From assembly GCA_030428865.1 (NCBI GenBank), contig JAUIEK010000003.1, positions 310,001-374,000 on the forward strand: a stretch of 64,000 bases of DNA. The letters run 5' to 3'. This document shows positions 43,823-53,701 of this stretch, piece by piece. Position numbers and translations under genes: made by a program. Under the pieces are notes generated by a model. It ran no database searches and was not told where the DNA came from. It was given only the letters and a program-made list of their open reading frames with translations. Positions within the stretch are counted from its first letter, which is position 1. Each line of letters starts with the position of its first letter. This DNA comes from Bacteroidia bacterium (lineage in GTDB: Bacteria; Bacteroidota; Bacteroidia; Flavobacteriales; Flavobacteriaceae).

Positions 43823-44011
43823 CTAATCATTAAACCCATCTCCTTGCCCACCTGGACAGCCTTCTGTATTTGGTGGGCAACTAGAGGCCTGAGACATTTT
43901 AGGATTCAGCAATAAATAAGTACCTAATGCTGTAAGAGCCGTATACTTTGCATACCTACCTATCTCATAAATAGCTTCCTTCCTACTGATATTTTCATAT
44001 TTTTTTCTCAC
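43823..44011 (-). CDS. Short membrane-associated peptide, hypothetical
   Basis: A 62-aa frame from GTG 44011. A charged N-terminus (MRKKYENISRKEAIYEIGRY) precedes a moderately hydrophobic helix (AKYTALTALGTYLLLNPKMS, about 21-40) and a cysteine/glycine tail with C45 and C52 (SSCPPNTEGCPGGQGDGFND). No family recognised. It lies 45 bp downstream of the T9SS protein gene and 31 bp upstream of the first FISUMP gene, same strand, so it may be co-transcribed with either. Its reality is uncertain because the start is GTG and there is no motif. Confidence 0.5.
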   Translation of the reverse strand: MRKKYENISRKEAIYEIGRYAKYTALTALGTYLLLNPKMSQASSCPPNTEGCPGGQGDGFND

Positions 44012-44055
44012 TAGACTATATTATGAGCTTCTTGTTAAAAAAATATAATAATAAA

Positions 44056-45636
44056 TTAATCTATTATCAATTTTTTAGTCGTACTCTCTGTTTGCCCTAC
44101 AACTTTAGCTATGTAAATTCCTCTTTTTATCTCACCAGAAATTGTTATATCATTAAAAGAAGATCCCAAAAAAGTTTTTCTCAACACTTCTTTACCTGTT
44201 ACATCATATAAGGAAATAACAGTATTTTCACCTTCAAACCCACGCACTCGAATAGTATTAGCACTCAACTTATATATTAAAGGGTTTACACTTCCTTGGT
44301 CTTCATCAGCTAAACCTGAATTTGGTTTACTTCTAGCAATATGCAAATAAAAGCGACCTGGACCATCTATGCTAGAAGCCGCATTAAATGTATATTTTTC
44401 ATTATCAATTTGATGAAACACATTCTTTAATCTATCCTCTAAATATACATTCATCCCATTTGGCAAATTTTCTTTAGATGCTGAAAAAGCAGCTTTTTGA
44501 TTTGACAGAATTGTAACAGACAATGGTATTACCGATGATTCATAATCATAATTAGGCAAGACTTGAAGAGCCATATTCACATCTTGACGACCTGTAACCA
44601 GCCTAGTATTTACTGACAATGAAGATTTATCTTCTTCGTAAGCCCCTGCATCATACCCAACATCTAAACCTAAAGTCGCATTATCTTTATATTTAACAAC
44701 TGTATTACTAGTTAAATTCCCACTTGTTAAAAACACATTAACTTCAGGAAGATTAACAGATTTACTAACAACACTAATTTCTGATTGATGCACTTGAATT
44801 GTTTTTGAAAAGACAAATACCTCATCTCCATCTCGCGGGCGTACTAAAAAACCCTCTCCTGGCGCAAGGTAATAATCAGCCGTTGCATAATTTATAGGCG
44901 AATATCCTGTGCCAAGTTCCACATAAATAGCATTAAAAAAGAAATCAAGTTTACTGGAATTGCTGTCAGTACTCAAAAAATTAGCCCCTTCACTACCTCC
45001 AGCATTAATTGGTAAAAAGGAAGGGAATGGGCTTGAAATAGCTTGCCACCTATGAGCTCCTACAGATTCCAAACTTATGGAAAAATCGGTGTTAGATATA
45101 GTCCCTGAATAATTGTAAGTCCCATCATTGGTTCTACGCATTGAGTATCCAACACCTTCTACAAAGTTTGGAAAAGTTTCTTTATTTTCATCGGCAGTAC
45201 TTACTTCATTATACCATGTCCATTTACTAAATCCTGCAGAATTATCTGGCTTGTAATAAGACACAGCGTAATTACTATTGGAAGGATTCTGCAAGATACT
45301 GTTGTTTCTAACAAAATCTGCTACAGCATTTACAGAGTTTAAAGGCGGTGAAATTAAATGGAAGACACCTGCTTCAGAGTACCTATTGTATACAATACCG
45401 CTTGTAGTGTTTGTATTACCTACAACTAGTAAAGAACCAAAATTATTAGCGTCTGAATTTATTGTTACTGTAGCACCTGGTTCTACATCCAAATTATTTG
45501 AAACAAGCATGAAGTTACCTGGAGTTATCGTAATATCTCCTCCAGAACCCACATACAAGTCTTGAGAGTAGGCAAAAAAACCACTTAGCAACATAACAAG
45601 CAGTAGCGCCTCTTTTTTTAGTAATATTTTTTTCAT
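44056..45636 (-). CDS. T9SS-exported surface protein with type A sorting domain
   Basis: A 526-aa protein with signal peptide MKKILLKKEALLLVMLLSGFFA and a beta-rich body (GGDITITPGNFMLVSNNLDVEPGATVTINSDAN near the start suggests a head with short parallel strands). The last ~75 residues form a T9SS type A sorting domain: NTIRVRGFEGENTVISLYDVTGKEVLRKT, then GIYIAKVVGQTESTTKKLIID. The CTD directs export through the T9SS pore and may anchor the protein on the cell surface. The function of the body is unknown. Confidence 0.87.
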   Translation of the reverse strand: MKKILLKKEALLLVMLLSGFFAYSQDLYVGSGGDITITPGNFMLVSNNLDVEPGATVTINSDANNFGSLLVVGNTNTTSGIVYNRYSEAGVFHLISPPLNSVNAVADFVRNNSILQNPSNSNYAVSYYKPDNSAGFSKWTWYNEVSTADENKETFPNFVEGVGYSMRRTNDGTYNYSGTISNTDFSISLESVGAHRWQAISSPFPSFLPINAGGSEGANFLSTDSNSSKLDFFFNAIYVELGTGYSPINYATADYYLAPGEGFLVRPRDGDEVFVFSKTIQVHQSEISVVSKSVNLPEVNVFLTSGNLTSNTVVKYKDNATLGLDVGYDAGAYEEDKSSLSVNTRLVTGRQDVNMALQVLPNYDYESSVIPLSVTILSNQKAAFSASKENLPNGMNVYLEDRLKNVFHQIDNEKYTFNAASSIDGPGRFYLHIARSKPNSGLADEDQGSVNPLIYKLSANTIRVRGFEGENTVISLYDVTGKEVLRKTFLGSSFNDITISGEIKRGIYIAKVVGQTESTTKKLIID

Positions 45637-45970
45637 AATTAAAAAATTTTAGTTGACTGTCTTCTGAAATAGCTATGTTAAAACTTAAACTAATTATAAT
45701 TTCAACTTAGCTTAGGTTAAATTTAGCAAAAAAGTTTTTATTACAAAAAATAATTTAAAAATTTATAACACTTAAGTTACTTTTTTAAGAAAAATTCAAA
45801 TATTATATCGTAATAAATTTATCTGTGATACTTAATAAGTAGTTCGTTTTGTTTGTTTTACTAAACGAATACGTAGACGCTGAACCAAATTTAAGGTAGT
45901 TATAATATTTATCTTATCAGTTATAGACAAAAACCTGAAAAAGCTTAAAGCATGTTAAGCAATAAGTAAC
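45637..45970. other. Gene-free spacer upstream of the T9SS protein gene
   Basis: About 330 bp, strongly AT-rich, with no credible ORF on either strand. The minus-strand TAAATTTG at 45886-45893 fits TAnnTTTG, but it lies about 250 bp from the T9SS gene and no -33 box matches. A weak inverted pair, TTCGTTT and AAACGAA at about 45843-45870, is also present. I see no other structure. Confidence 0.4.
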
Positions 45971-47605
45971 TTATTCCTTTTCAAGAAGGACAACGGAAAA
46001 CTCTGAATTCACTACCACTCTCCTATTTTTGACAATAAAATTTTGATCAGAATACGCATCTCGAATAACTTCTCCTTCTTTAAAGTAGTTTTCTACCGTC
46101 AGTGTTTTTTTTCCTTTTTGTAAATCTAAAGCAACAACAACTACATCAGTATAGTTATCTTTTTTGTATGTTCTTGCAAAAATATATGGCGTTTTAGAAA
46201 GAGTATGATGGACTCCTGCTCCTACAGCAGGATGGCTTGATCTAAACCTACCTAGTTTTTGATAATGCTGCAATGTTTGGTTTGTTAGCTCATCAGTATT
46301 AATATCATTCCAATTCATAACAGAACGTAAGGTAGCATCTCCTTGTGTTCCTTTAATTATTAAAGGACGAGCTGTTTCATCACCATAATATATTTGTGAA
46401 GCTCCTGAAGACAGTAGTAATATAGTTCCAGCATCTAATGTATTTTCTCTTTTTGAATCAAATGGCTGTCCATCATCATGAGAACTTAAATAATTTAAAA
46501 CACTACGTCCTTTTAATTCTGTTCGCAAGACAGAATCATATTTATTAAAAAGCTGTTCTTTAGAAAGCTGTTTGGCATTCCTTTTAAATTCAAAATTGAG
46601 TAAACTTTTAAATCCATGGTTGTAATAATCAACTTGCCTATCTCCAAAATCATAGTATTTTCCGCCACTAATTCCATAACCATATACTTCACCTACCAAA
46701 AAGAAATCATTTTTATCTAACACTTTTGCTGGATTTTCTTTTTTGTACCTATTAAAAGCTAGATCGCATTCTCTCTTAAACTCACTCCATATGTTTTCTT
46801 CTACGTGTTTTGCCGTGTCTACACGATAACCGTCAATTCCAAATTCGGTTATATAATCTGTTAGCCATTTTATAATGTAATACTTTGGCGCTCGAGGATA
46901 ATCTGTCTTTTTAAAAAAATCTTCTAACTCTTGGAGTTCTTGCTCATAGCGTCCTTCTTTTTTCCATTTTTCAATTAATTGTTTGGGTAATGCTACATTC
47001 TCATTACTTTCTGTTTTTATATCTGGTAGATTTTTAACTAATGTACAAGTAACTGTATTTTGATAGTTGTCATAAATACAATTCGGTTCTGTTCTAACCC
47101 ATTCTTTTGGCCATACAGGATCTTTTTCTGTAACTGGACCTGTATGATTAATAATAGCATCTAATAATACTCGTATTCCTTTACTATGAGCTTTTTCTAC
47201 TAATTCTTTCAGCTCTTCTTTCGTGCCAAAGTTAGGATCAATAGCCGTCCAATCTTTTGGCCAATATCCGTGAAAGCCGTAAGTAAGACCTGTTTCTTCA
47301 TCTGTAGCGCCATGAATTTGTTCTACCACAGGTGTTATCCATATTGCTGTAACTCCTAAATCTGTAAAATACCCTTCTTCTATCTTTTGCGTAATTCCTT
47401 TGAAATCTCCTCCTTCAAAACCTCTTAACTTCGCAGGTTTTTTATTTCTATCGAAATTTAAATCGTTTGAAGTATCTCCGTTATTAAATCTATCTGTTAG
47501 CAAAAAGTAGACATTTGCGTTCTCCCAAACAAAAGGCACATTCCTTTTTTCTTGTTTACAATTCAATAAAAGAAAACTACAAAAAGCTATTACTATTTTT
47601 TTCAT
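45971..47605 (-). CDS. GH13 alpha-amylase family lipoprotein
   Basis: A 544-aa protein with lipoprotein signal MKKIVIAFCSFLLLNC (C16). The four conserved GH13 regions are complete: DAIINH (region I), GYRVDTAKH with the nucleophile Asp near 263 (region II), LVGEVYG with the acid/base Glu near 304 (region III) and LSSHDDGQP (region IV). It cleaves or transfers alpha-1,4-glucan bonds at the cell surface or in the periplasm. It is the last gene of the minus-strand arm of the maltose locus. Product size specificity cannot be told. Confidence 0.92.
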   Translation of the reverse strand: MKKIVIAFCSFLLLNCKQEKRNVPFVWENANVYFLLTDRFNNGDTSNDLNFDRNKKPAKLRGFEGGDFKGITQKIEEGYFTDLGVTAIWITPVVEQIHGATDEETGLTYGFHGYWPKDWTAIDPNFGTKEELKELVEKAHSKGIRVLLDAIINHTGPVTEKDPVWPKEWVRTEPNCIYDNYQNTVTCTLVKNLPDIKTESNENVALPKQLIEKWKKEGRYEQELQELEDFFKKTDYPRAPKYYIIKWLTDYITEFGIDGYRVDTAKHVEENIWSEFKRECDLAFNRYKKENPAKVLDKNDFFLVGEVYGYGISGGKYYDFGDRQVDYYNHGFKSLLNFEFKRNAKQLSKEQLFNKYDSVLRTELKGRSVLNYLSSHDDGQPFDSKRENTLDAGTILLLSSGASQIYYGDETARPLIIKGTQGDATLRSVMNWNDINTDELTNQTLQHYQKLGRFRSSHPAVGAGVHHTLSKTPYIFARTYKKDNYTDVVVVALDLQKGKKTLTVENYFKEGEVIRDAYSDQNFIVKNRRVVVNSEFSVVLLEKE

Positions 47606-47607
47606 GT

Positions 47608-49002
47608 TTAGTTCAATACTATTTTATATTCCCAAGGAGCTAGTTCAATCATTTCATCTTTTAATTGAATTTCTTGCTCATTTAAATAATCAACAAAACT
47701 TTCTGAATAGGGTAGTTTTATTTTTTGATTTTCATTGGATAAGCTTGCTATGTAAATTAACTTTTTACCTGATTTTTCTCTTTCAATTACTAGTACATCT
47801 CCGTCATCTATTATTGATTTATAGGAGGCATCTGAATTTAATGCAGAATTATTTGCTTTAAGTTTCCCCAATTTTTCTAGCAAATACCACATATTCTTCT
47901 TCTTTTTCGGAATGGAATCTTTTTCAAAAAATTTTAAACGATGATCAAGATTGTACTCTTGTCCCGAATAAATTAACGGCATTCCTGGAGCTACGTAACT
48001 CAACACTGTTAATGCTTCTGCTGCTTTACCCATTCTTTCTGATACAGTTCCGTTCCATGAGTTTTCATCATGATTTGTTACAAAAGTCATTAAAACATCA
48101 TCTCTCTCATATCGCACGATATCTTTTTCCATATTTTCATTCCAATTTTTAACAGGATTTGTTTCTTTTGCCATACGATTCATTGTGTGATGACGATCCC
48201 AACCATAAACCATATCAAATAAATCTTCTTTCATCAGTTCTGGCTCCCAAGCTTCTGCTAACATAAAAATAGATTTTTCTTTTCGAAGTTGCGGAATTGA
48301 CTCTTGCCAAAAACCTAACGGAACGGAGCCTGCAACATCGCACCGAAATCCATCTACTTTTTCTTGCGTAAGCCAATACTTCATATCAGCAATCATTTCT
48401 TTACGCATTTCTAAGTTACTGTAATTCAAATCAGCCACATCAGTCCAGTCGGTTCCTTCTGGATGAATTATTTCTCCTTTTTCATTTTGCGTGTAATATT
48501 CTGGATGATTTTTTAACCACTCATGATCCCATCCTGTATGATTAGGCACCCAATCTAAAATTACATACATATCATTTTCATGAGATTTTTTAACTAACTC
48601 TCTAAAGTCATTTATTGTTCCAAACTCAGGGTTAATTTTAGTAAAATCTGATACTGCATAATAACTACCTAACATTTTTTTACGCTTCTCAGGGTCTTTA
48701 ATCAAGTTAGCAAATCCTCCTCCTGTTGCTTTTCGTTTTGTTTTTGATATTGGAAAAACGGGCATCAGCCATATAATTTTAACGCCTAATTTCTTTAGCT
48801 CAGGAATATCTTTAGTAAATGCATCAAACGTTCCTTCTTTTGAATATTGTCTGATATTTGCTTCATAAATAATTGCGCTGGCAATCATTTCTTTTGAAAA
48901 AGGTTTAAGCTTATTTCGCGAATTCTCTTTTTTATTTTCTTTTTGACAAGAAAATGCAAAAACAACCACAGCCAATAACAGTATCGTTTTTAATTGATTC
49001 AT
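47608..49002 (-). CDS. GH13 alpha-amylase family lipoprotein
   Basis: A 464-aa protein with lipobox FSCQ (C20) after MNQLKTILLLAVVVFAFSC. Region I is DWVPNHTGWDH, region II GFRCDVAG (nucleophile near 221), region III MLAEAWE (acid/base near 248) and region IV VTNHDENSW. The sequence differs clearly from its GH13 neighbour, so the two probably act on different chain types or branch structures. It starts 1 bp before the GH31 stop and is probably transcribed with it. Confidence 0.92.
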   Translation of the reverse strand: MNQLKTILLLAVVVFAFSCQKENKKENSRNKLKPFSKEMIASAIIYEANIRQYSKEGTFDAFTKDIPELKKLGVKIIWLMPVFPISKTKRKATGGGFANLIKDPEKRKKMLGSYYAVSDFTKINPEFGTINDFRELVKKSHENDMYVILDWVPNHTGWDHEWLKNHPEYYTQNEKGEIIHPEGTDWTDVADLNYSNLEMRKEMIADMKYWLTQEKVDGFRCDVAGSVPLGFWQESIPQLRKEKSIFMLAEAWEPELMKEDLFDMVYGWDRHHTMNRMAKETNPVKNWNENMEKDIVRYERDDVLMTFVTNHDENSWNGTVSERMGKAAEALTVLSYVAPGMPLIYSGQEYNLDHRLKFFEKDSIPKKKKNMWYLLEKLGKLKANNSALNSDASYKSIIDDGDVLVIEREKSGKKLIYIASLSNENQKIKLPYSESFVDYLNEQEIQLKDEMIELAPWEYKIVLN

Positions 49003-51384
49003 TTAATTTCTTTTTATTTTGATTTTCAATTCTTTTTTGGGATTCCATTTGACTGGAATTCTCAATTGGTTTTTAACTTTTTCAAACTTTGTTTTTCTTC
49101 CATTAATAAAAACTCGCTTAGGAATCCACGTTATGTTATGAATTACCAGTAAAATATTTTTGACTTCTGATTTCCAGTTCTTACCAATTTCTGATTCAAA
49201 ATCTATTTCTAACCACTTTTTTTCTAATTCTGATTCAAATTCCAAAAACTCATACTTTCCTTTTTCATATGATTCTGGCGTCTTACCATCATCATTATAG
49301 TATATTCGTTCACTTTCTTCTATTTCATTACTGTGATAGTAATGAAGAATCAAATTGTTTCCATCATACTCTTCTGTGCTTTGCATAGATTTAGCCGTCA
49401 GTATAAATGCTCCAGCTCTTACGTATGTAGGAATATAGTTCTCTTTTGTTTTTACTAATAAAGTGCTTCCTCCTACAATTTTCTCTCCGGTATGAAAATT
49501 GAACCACGAGCTTGTTTCTGGAAAATACACTTCTAATTCTTGCTGGCCTTTTTTTAGAACAGGAGCAATCAAAAAATCATGACCCCATAAATACGAAGAA
49601 GAAACAAAGTTTAGTTGGTTTTTAGTAGACTCCTCAAAAAAAAGAGGTCGCATTAATGGGGCGCCTGTATGACTATTTTTAAATGCTAAATTGTAATTAT
49701 ATGGTAATAGCTGATACCGTAATTGAATAGATTCTTTTGCTAACCTCTTTGCTTTTTCTGATCGAAAAACAGGTTCGCTAGGAACTTCTTCTTGCGCATG
49801 TGGTCTATAAATAGGTTGAAAAACACCATATTGAAGCCAACGAGTATACAATTCATCATCTAAATTTGCCCCTGCAAAACCGCCTAAATCTGAATGCATA
49901 TAGCCAATACCTTGTAAACCCATTTGCAAGGCAATTTCTGGTTGAGGTTGTAATCCTCCCCAAGTTCTATTTACATCTCCTGTCCACGGAATAAGTCCAT
50001 ATCGTTGCGAACCCGAATAGCCTGCTCGCATCAAAATAAAAGGCCTTTGATCTGGATAATCTCTTTTATATCCTTCATAAACTAATCTTGCCCAATCATG
50101 ACCATAGGTATTATGAACCTCATCTCCTGTTCCTGTTTTGTGAATTATGTTTGATGGATGTACTTCTGGCTCTCCTAAATCTCCCCAAATGCCATGAGTT
50201 CCTAAATCAATGATTTCTTTATATCGATTCCAAAACCATTTTTCTCCTATTGGATTATAGATGTCAATCAGCCCTGTATGACCAAAATAAAAGTCGTACG
50301 TATAAGGATTACCTATGGAATCTTTTGCTAGCACATCTTCTTTAACTGCTTCTTCCCAACGATTGGAAGTTGTGAGTACAAAGGGTTCTGTTATCAAAAC
50401 TGTTTTTACATTTTCTTTATTCAGCTTACTAATCATTCCCTTTAAATCTGGAAAAGAATCTTTAAACGGAGTTAGGTTCCCCATAGTTCCTTTTATGTCT
50501 TTGCCAAACCAATATAAGTCTACCACAACAGCATCTACAGGAATTTTTTCTTCTTTAAATTTTGCAATCGTATTTTCGACTTCTTCTTGCGAATGGTAAC
50601 CAAATCGGCTCGAAAAATTACCTAACGCCCATCTAGGAGGCAATGGTTGTTTTCCTGTCAAATTAGTATAGTTATCTAATAAATCAAACCAAGAATCTCC
50701 CACAATAATTTGATAGGTTTTTCTTCCTGATATAGTTTCATAACTTAACGTATTATCTTTTTTACTATCTAAATCCAAGTATCCAATTGGAGCATTATCA
50801 AAATGAATCATATACTTCTTTGAAGAAACAACAATTGGCATGGTATAATTCATTAACTCAGAGTGTGTTTCATATCCATAATGCGCTCGATTGTATAATT
50901 TTAAACGATGACCTCTACGATTCATTCCTAAAACTCTTGCTCCACCACCGTATAAAACTTCATCTTGTGTTAAATTGAATTGTATTTTTTCATCAATGCT
51001 ATCTTTTTGATATCCTAACTTTTCAGATATAATTTCTTGACTATTGTACTGATACGATATTTTAAATGGATTATGCTGAACATAAACTGAAATTCCTTTG
51101 GTAGTTATTGTACTACTCTTATAATCTTTATTTAAAGCAATATCAAATTTTTTGGGTTTTAAAATTACTGCATGAGAAGAATCTTTAAACTTTTGTCCGT
51201 CTGGAATAAATGTCGTTTCTACAATTTTTGGATTGTAAAACTTAATATGATATACTCCATCACTTACCTGTATCTCAATACTGTTATTCTTCTGTTCAAT
51301 ACTTCTAAGAACTCGATTAGGATTTTGAGCAAAAGAGATAAGCCCTAGAAATAAAAAGATGTTGAGAAAGATTTGTTTTGTCAT
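49003..51384 (-). CDS. GH31 family alpha-glucosidase or transglucosylase
   Basis: A 793-aa protein with signal peptide (MTKQIFLNIFLFLGLISFA). An N-terminal beta domain (about 30-240) precedes the GH31 barrel: WALGNFSSRFGYHSQEEVE, nucleophile region GIWGDLGEPEVHPSN (D near residue 400), then acid/base region PWTGDVNRTWGGLQPQPEIAL and HSDLGGFAG. C-terminal beta domains follow. The DLGEPEVHPS form of the nucleophile motif resembles that of oligosaccharide 4-alpha-D-glucosyltransferases (Cellvibrio Agd31B type) more than that of simple alpha-glucosidases (D-x-NEP), from memory. It overlaps the GH65 gene by 4 bp. Confidence 0.9.
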   Translation of the reverse strand: MTKQIFLNIFLFLGLISFAQNPNRVLRSIEQKNNSIEIQVSDGVYHIKFYNPKIVETTFIPDGQKFKDSSHAVILKPKKFDIALNKDYKSSTITTKGISVYVQHNPFKISYQYNSQEIISEKLGYQKDSIDEKIQFNLTQDEVLYGGGARVLGMNRRGHRLKLYNRAHYGYETHSELMNYTMPIVVSSKKYMIHFDNAPIGYLDLDSKKDNTLSYETISGRKTYQIIVGDSWFDLLDNYTNLTGKQPLPPRWALGNFSSRFGYHSQEEVENTIAKFKEEKIPVDAVVVDLYWFGKDIKGTMGNLTPFKDSFPDLKGMISKLNKENVKTVLITEPFVLTTSNRWEEAVKEDVLAKDSIGNPYTYDFYFGHTGLIDIYNPIGEKWFWNRYKEIIDLGTHGIWGDLGEPEVHPSNIIHKTGTGDEVHNTYGHDWARLVYEGYKRDYPDQRPFILMRAGYSGSQRYGLIPWTGDVNRTWGGLQPQPEIALQMGLQGIGYMHSDLGGFAGANLDDELYTRWLQYGVFQPIYRPHAQEEVPSEPVFRSEKAKRLAKESIQLRYQLLPYNYNLAFKNSHTGAPLMRPLFFEESTKNQLNFVSSSYLWGHDFLIAPVLKKGQQELEVYFPETSSWFNFHTGEKIVGGSTLLVKTKENYIPTYVRAGAFILTAKSMQSTEEYDGNNLILHYYHSNEIEESERIYYNDDGKTPESYEKGKYEFLEFESELEKKWLEIDFESEIGKNWKSEVKNILLVIHNITWIPKRVFINGRKTKFEKVKNQLRIPVKWNPKKELKIKIKRN

Positions 51385-53687
51385 ACCGAAACTAAATTAT
51401 TCGGTTTTACCACGAGAGGCTCATCATTTACCAAAATATTCATACTCTCTGCGCCGTCTGTCTCAAATGAAGTTTTTGACTGACTAACGTGAACTCGCAG
51501 TATTTGATTTCTAAAATTAATCTTAAAGGAATAAGCTTTCCACTGCTTTGGAATTTTAGGAGCAAACGACAGCACTCCTTCTTTTACTCTCATTCCTCCA
51601 AATCCTTCAACAATACTCATCCAAGTACCCGCCATTGAAGTAATGTGCAACCCTTCGTGCACCTCATGGTTATAATCATCTAAATCTAACCTTGAGGTTC
51701 TTAGGTAAAACTCATACGCTTGTTCCATTCTATCTAATTTAGCAGCCTGGATACTATGTACACATGGTGATAAAGAAGATTCATGAACCGTAAAAGGCTC
51801 ATAAAAATCAAAATGTTTCTCTAATTCTTGTTTAGTAAAATGATCTTCAAAAAAGTAAAACCCTTGCAGTATATCTGCCTGTTTTATGTAAGGAGAACGT
51901 AAAATACGATCCCAAGACCAATGCTGATTTATAGGGCGTTGGGATGGATCAAGATCTGCAACAGTAACCAATTCTTTATCTAAAAATCCATCTTGCTGTA
52001 AATACACTCCATGCTCTTCTGAATATGGAAAATACATCTCGTCTGCAACATCTTTCCATTGAGCAATTTCTTTTTCATTTAAATTGACTTTAGCCATGAT
52101 TCTTGTATAATCTTCTCTAAAATCAGCTTTAACTTTTTTAATATTTTCTATCACATAATGAATACACCATTGAGCGATATAATTGGTATACCAGTTATTA
52201 TTCACATTGTTTTCATATTCATTAGGACCTGTTACTCCTAGAACTACATATTTATTTTTGTATGTAGAAAACGTGGCTCTTTGATACCAAAAACGAGCAA
52301 TTCCGATTAAAACTTCAAGCCCTTTTTCTGGAATATAACTATAATCCCCTGTATACCTGTGATAGTTATAAATCGCAAATGCAATAGCTCCGTTTCTATG
52401 AATCTCTTCAAACGTAATTTCCCATTCGTTATGACATTCTTCTCCATTCATAGTTACCATTGGGTAAAGAGCAGCTCCATTAGAAAAACCTAATTTCTCT
52501 GCATTTTCAATAGCTTTCTCTAAATGTTTGTATCGATATTCTAATAGCTTTCTAGCAACTTCTTGATCTTTAGTTGCCATATAAAAAGGAATACAGTAAG
52601 CTTCCGTATCCCAATACGTACTACCTCCATATTTTTCACCTGTAAAACCTTTAGGCCCGATATTTAAAGAAGCATCTGTACCAAGATAAGTTTGATTAAG
52701 CTGAAAAATATTAAAACGTATTGCCTGCTGTGCTTTAACATCTCCCTCAATTGTAATGTCTGACATTTCCCAAATTGATGCCCACGCCTTTTTCTGAAGA
52801 TTTAACAATGCATCAAAACCTAATGATTTTGATTTTTGAAGTACTGATTTGACAGCAGTAATTAACTCTTCTTTACTATGGTTTCGATCTACTGTATAAC
52901 CGCCATATTTACAAATTGTAAAAGTAGATCCCTTTGGGATTTGCATCTCATAAGTGTAAGATGCATAACTAGATGATTTTTTTTCATCAGGAATTAGTTG
53001 CTGCTTTTCTCCATTCAGGAATACTTCCGATTCCATAAATGTGCAAGTATGAAAATCTGTTTTGCATGTTTTGGCTTGGATGAATGCTTGTTGGTTTTCT
53101 TGATCAACATTAATTATATCCCAAAACTGATCATCCCAATTACTATCTTCATTTGTAATACCAGCATCTATAAAAGGAACAAATGCAATCTTAGCAGATT
53201 GATTTACTGGAGTAACTTCATATTGAATTGCACCTATTTCATCAATATCTAAACTTAAAAATCGCTTGGCTTTAACTGCTACCTCAACACCATTTTTTAA
53301 TATAGTTATGAACTCTCTCGAAAGCCAACCTTCTTTCATATTCAGCTCTCGCCTAAAAGAAGTAATTTCTTTACAAGTGTGTAGATCTAACTGTTCATCA
53401 TTTATAAAAACTTGAATACCTATCCAACTAGGAGCATTTAGCACTTTTGCAAAGTATTCTGGATAGCCATTTTTCCACCATCCAACACGTGTTTTATCTG
53501 GATAATAAACTCCCGCAATATAACTTCCTTGAAAAGTAGAACCTGAATAATGCTCTTCAAAATTGGCTCGTTGCCCCATGGCGCCATTACCAATACTAAA
53601 AATACTTTCAGAAGATTCAACTCGTTCAGGGCTAAAACCCTCTTCTATTATAGACCATTCATTTGGCACAATATAATCTTGATTCAT
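51381..53687 (-). CDS. GH65 maltose (or related disaccharide) phosphorylase
   Basis: A 768-aa cytoplasmic enzyme (no signal). It has the GH65 plan: N-terminal beta-sandwich (about 1-270), helical linker and (alpha/alpha)6 barrel. The catalytic acid is in VLGVTGPNEYENNVNNNWYTN (Glu near 487). The phosphate site includes VHESSLSPCVHSI near 635. The substrate-recognition loop reads WSWDRILRSPYIKQADILQGFYFF. Reaction: maltose + phosphate to glucose + beta-glucose 1-phosphate. Kojibiose and trehalose phosphorylases are close relatives, but the adjacent pgmB and maltose transporter favour maltose. Confidence 0.93.
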   Translation of the reverse strand: MNQDYIVPNEWSIIEEGFSPERVESSESIFSIGNGAMGQRANFEEHYSGSTFQGSYIAGVYYPDKTRVGWWKNGYPEYFAKVLNAPSWIGIQVFINDEQLDLHTCKEITSFRRELNMKEGWLSREFITILKNGVEVAVKAKRFLSLDIDEIGAIQYEVTPVNQSAKIAFVPFIDAGITNEDSNWDDQFWDIINVDQENQQAFIQAKTCKTDFHTCTFMESEVFLNGEKQQLIPDEKKSSSYASYTYEMQIPKGSTFTICKYGGYTVDRNHSKEELITAVKSVLQKSKSLGFDALLNLQKKAWASIWEMSDITIEGDVKAQQAIRFNIFQLNQTYLGTDASLNIGPKGFTGEKYGGSTYWDTEAYCIPFYMATKDQEVARKLLEYRYKHLEKAIENAEKLGFSNGAALYPMVTMNGEECHNEWEITFEEIHRNGAIAFAIYNYHRYTGDYSYIPEKGLEVLIGIARFWYQRATFSTYKNKYVVLGVTGPNEYENNVNNNWYTNYIAQWCIHYVIENIKKVKADFREDYTRIMAKVNLNEKEIAQWKDVADEMYFPYSEEHGVYLQQDGFLDKELVTVADLDPSQRPINQHWSWDRILRSPYIKQADILQGFYFFEDHFTKQELEKHFDFYEPFTVHESSLSPCVHSIQAAKLDRMEQAYEFYLRTSRLDLDDYNHEVHEGLHITSMAGTWMSIVEGFGGMRVKEGVLSFAPKIPKQWKAYSFKINFRNQILRVHVSQSKTSFETDGAESMNILVNDEPLVVKPNNLVSV

Positions 53688-53701
53688 TGTTTGTTCCTTA
53701 T

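Noticed and set aside
45843-45870. Inverted TTCGTTT/AAACGAA in the spacer near 45.85 kb as a terminator
   Set aside because: The arms are short, the loop is long and no T-tract follows at the right distance, so there is too little to call it.
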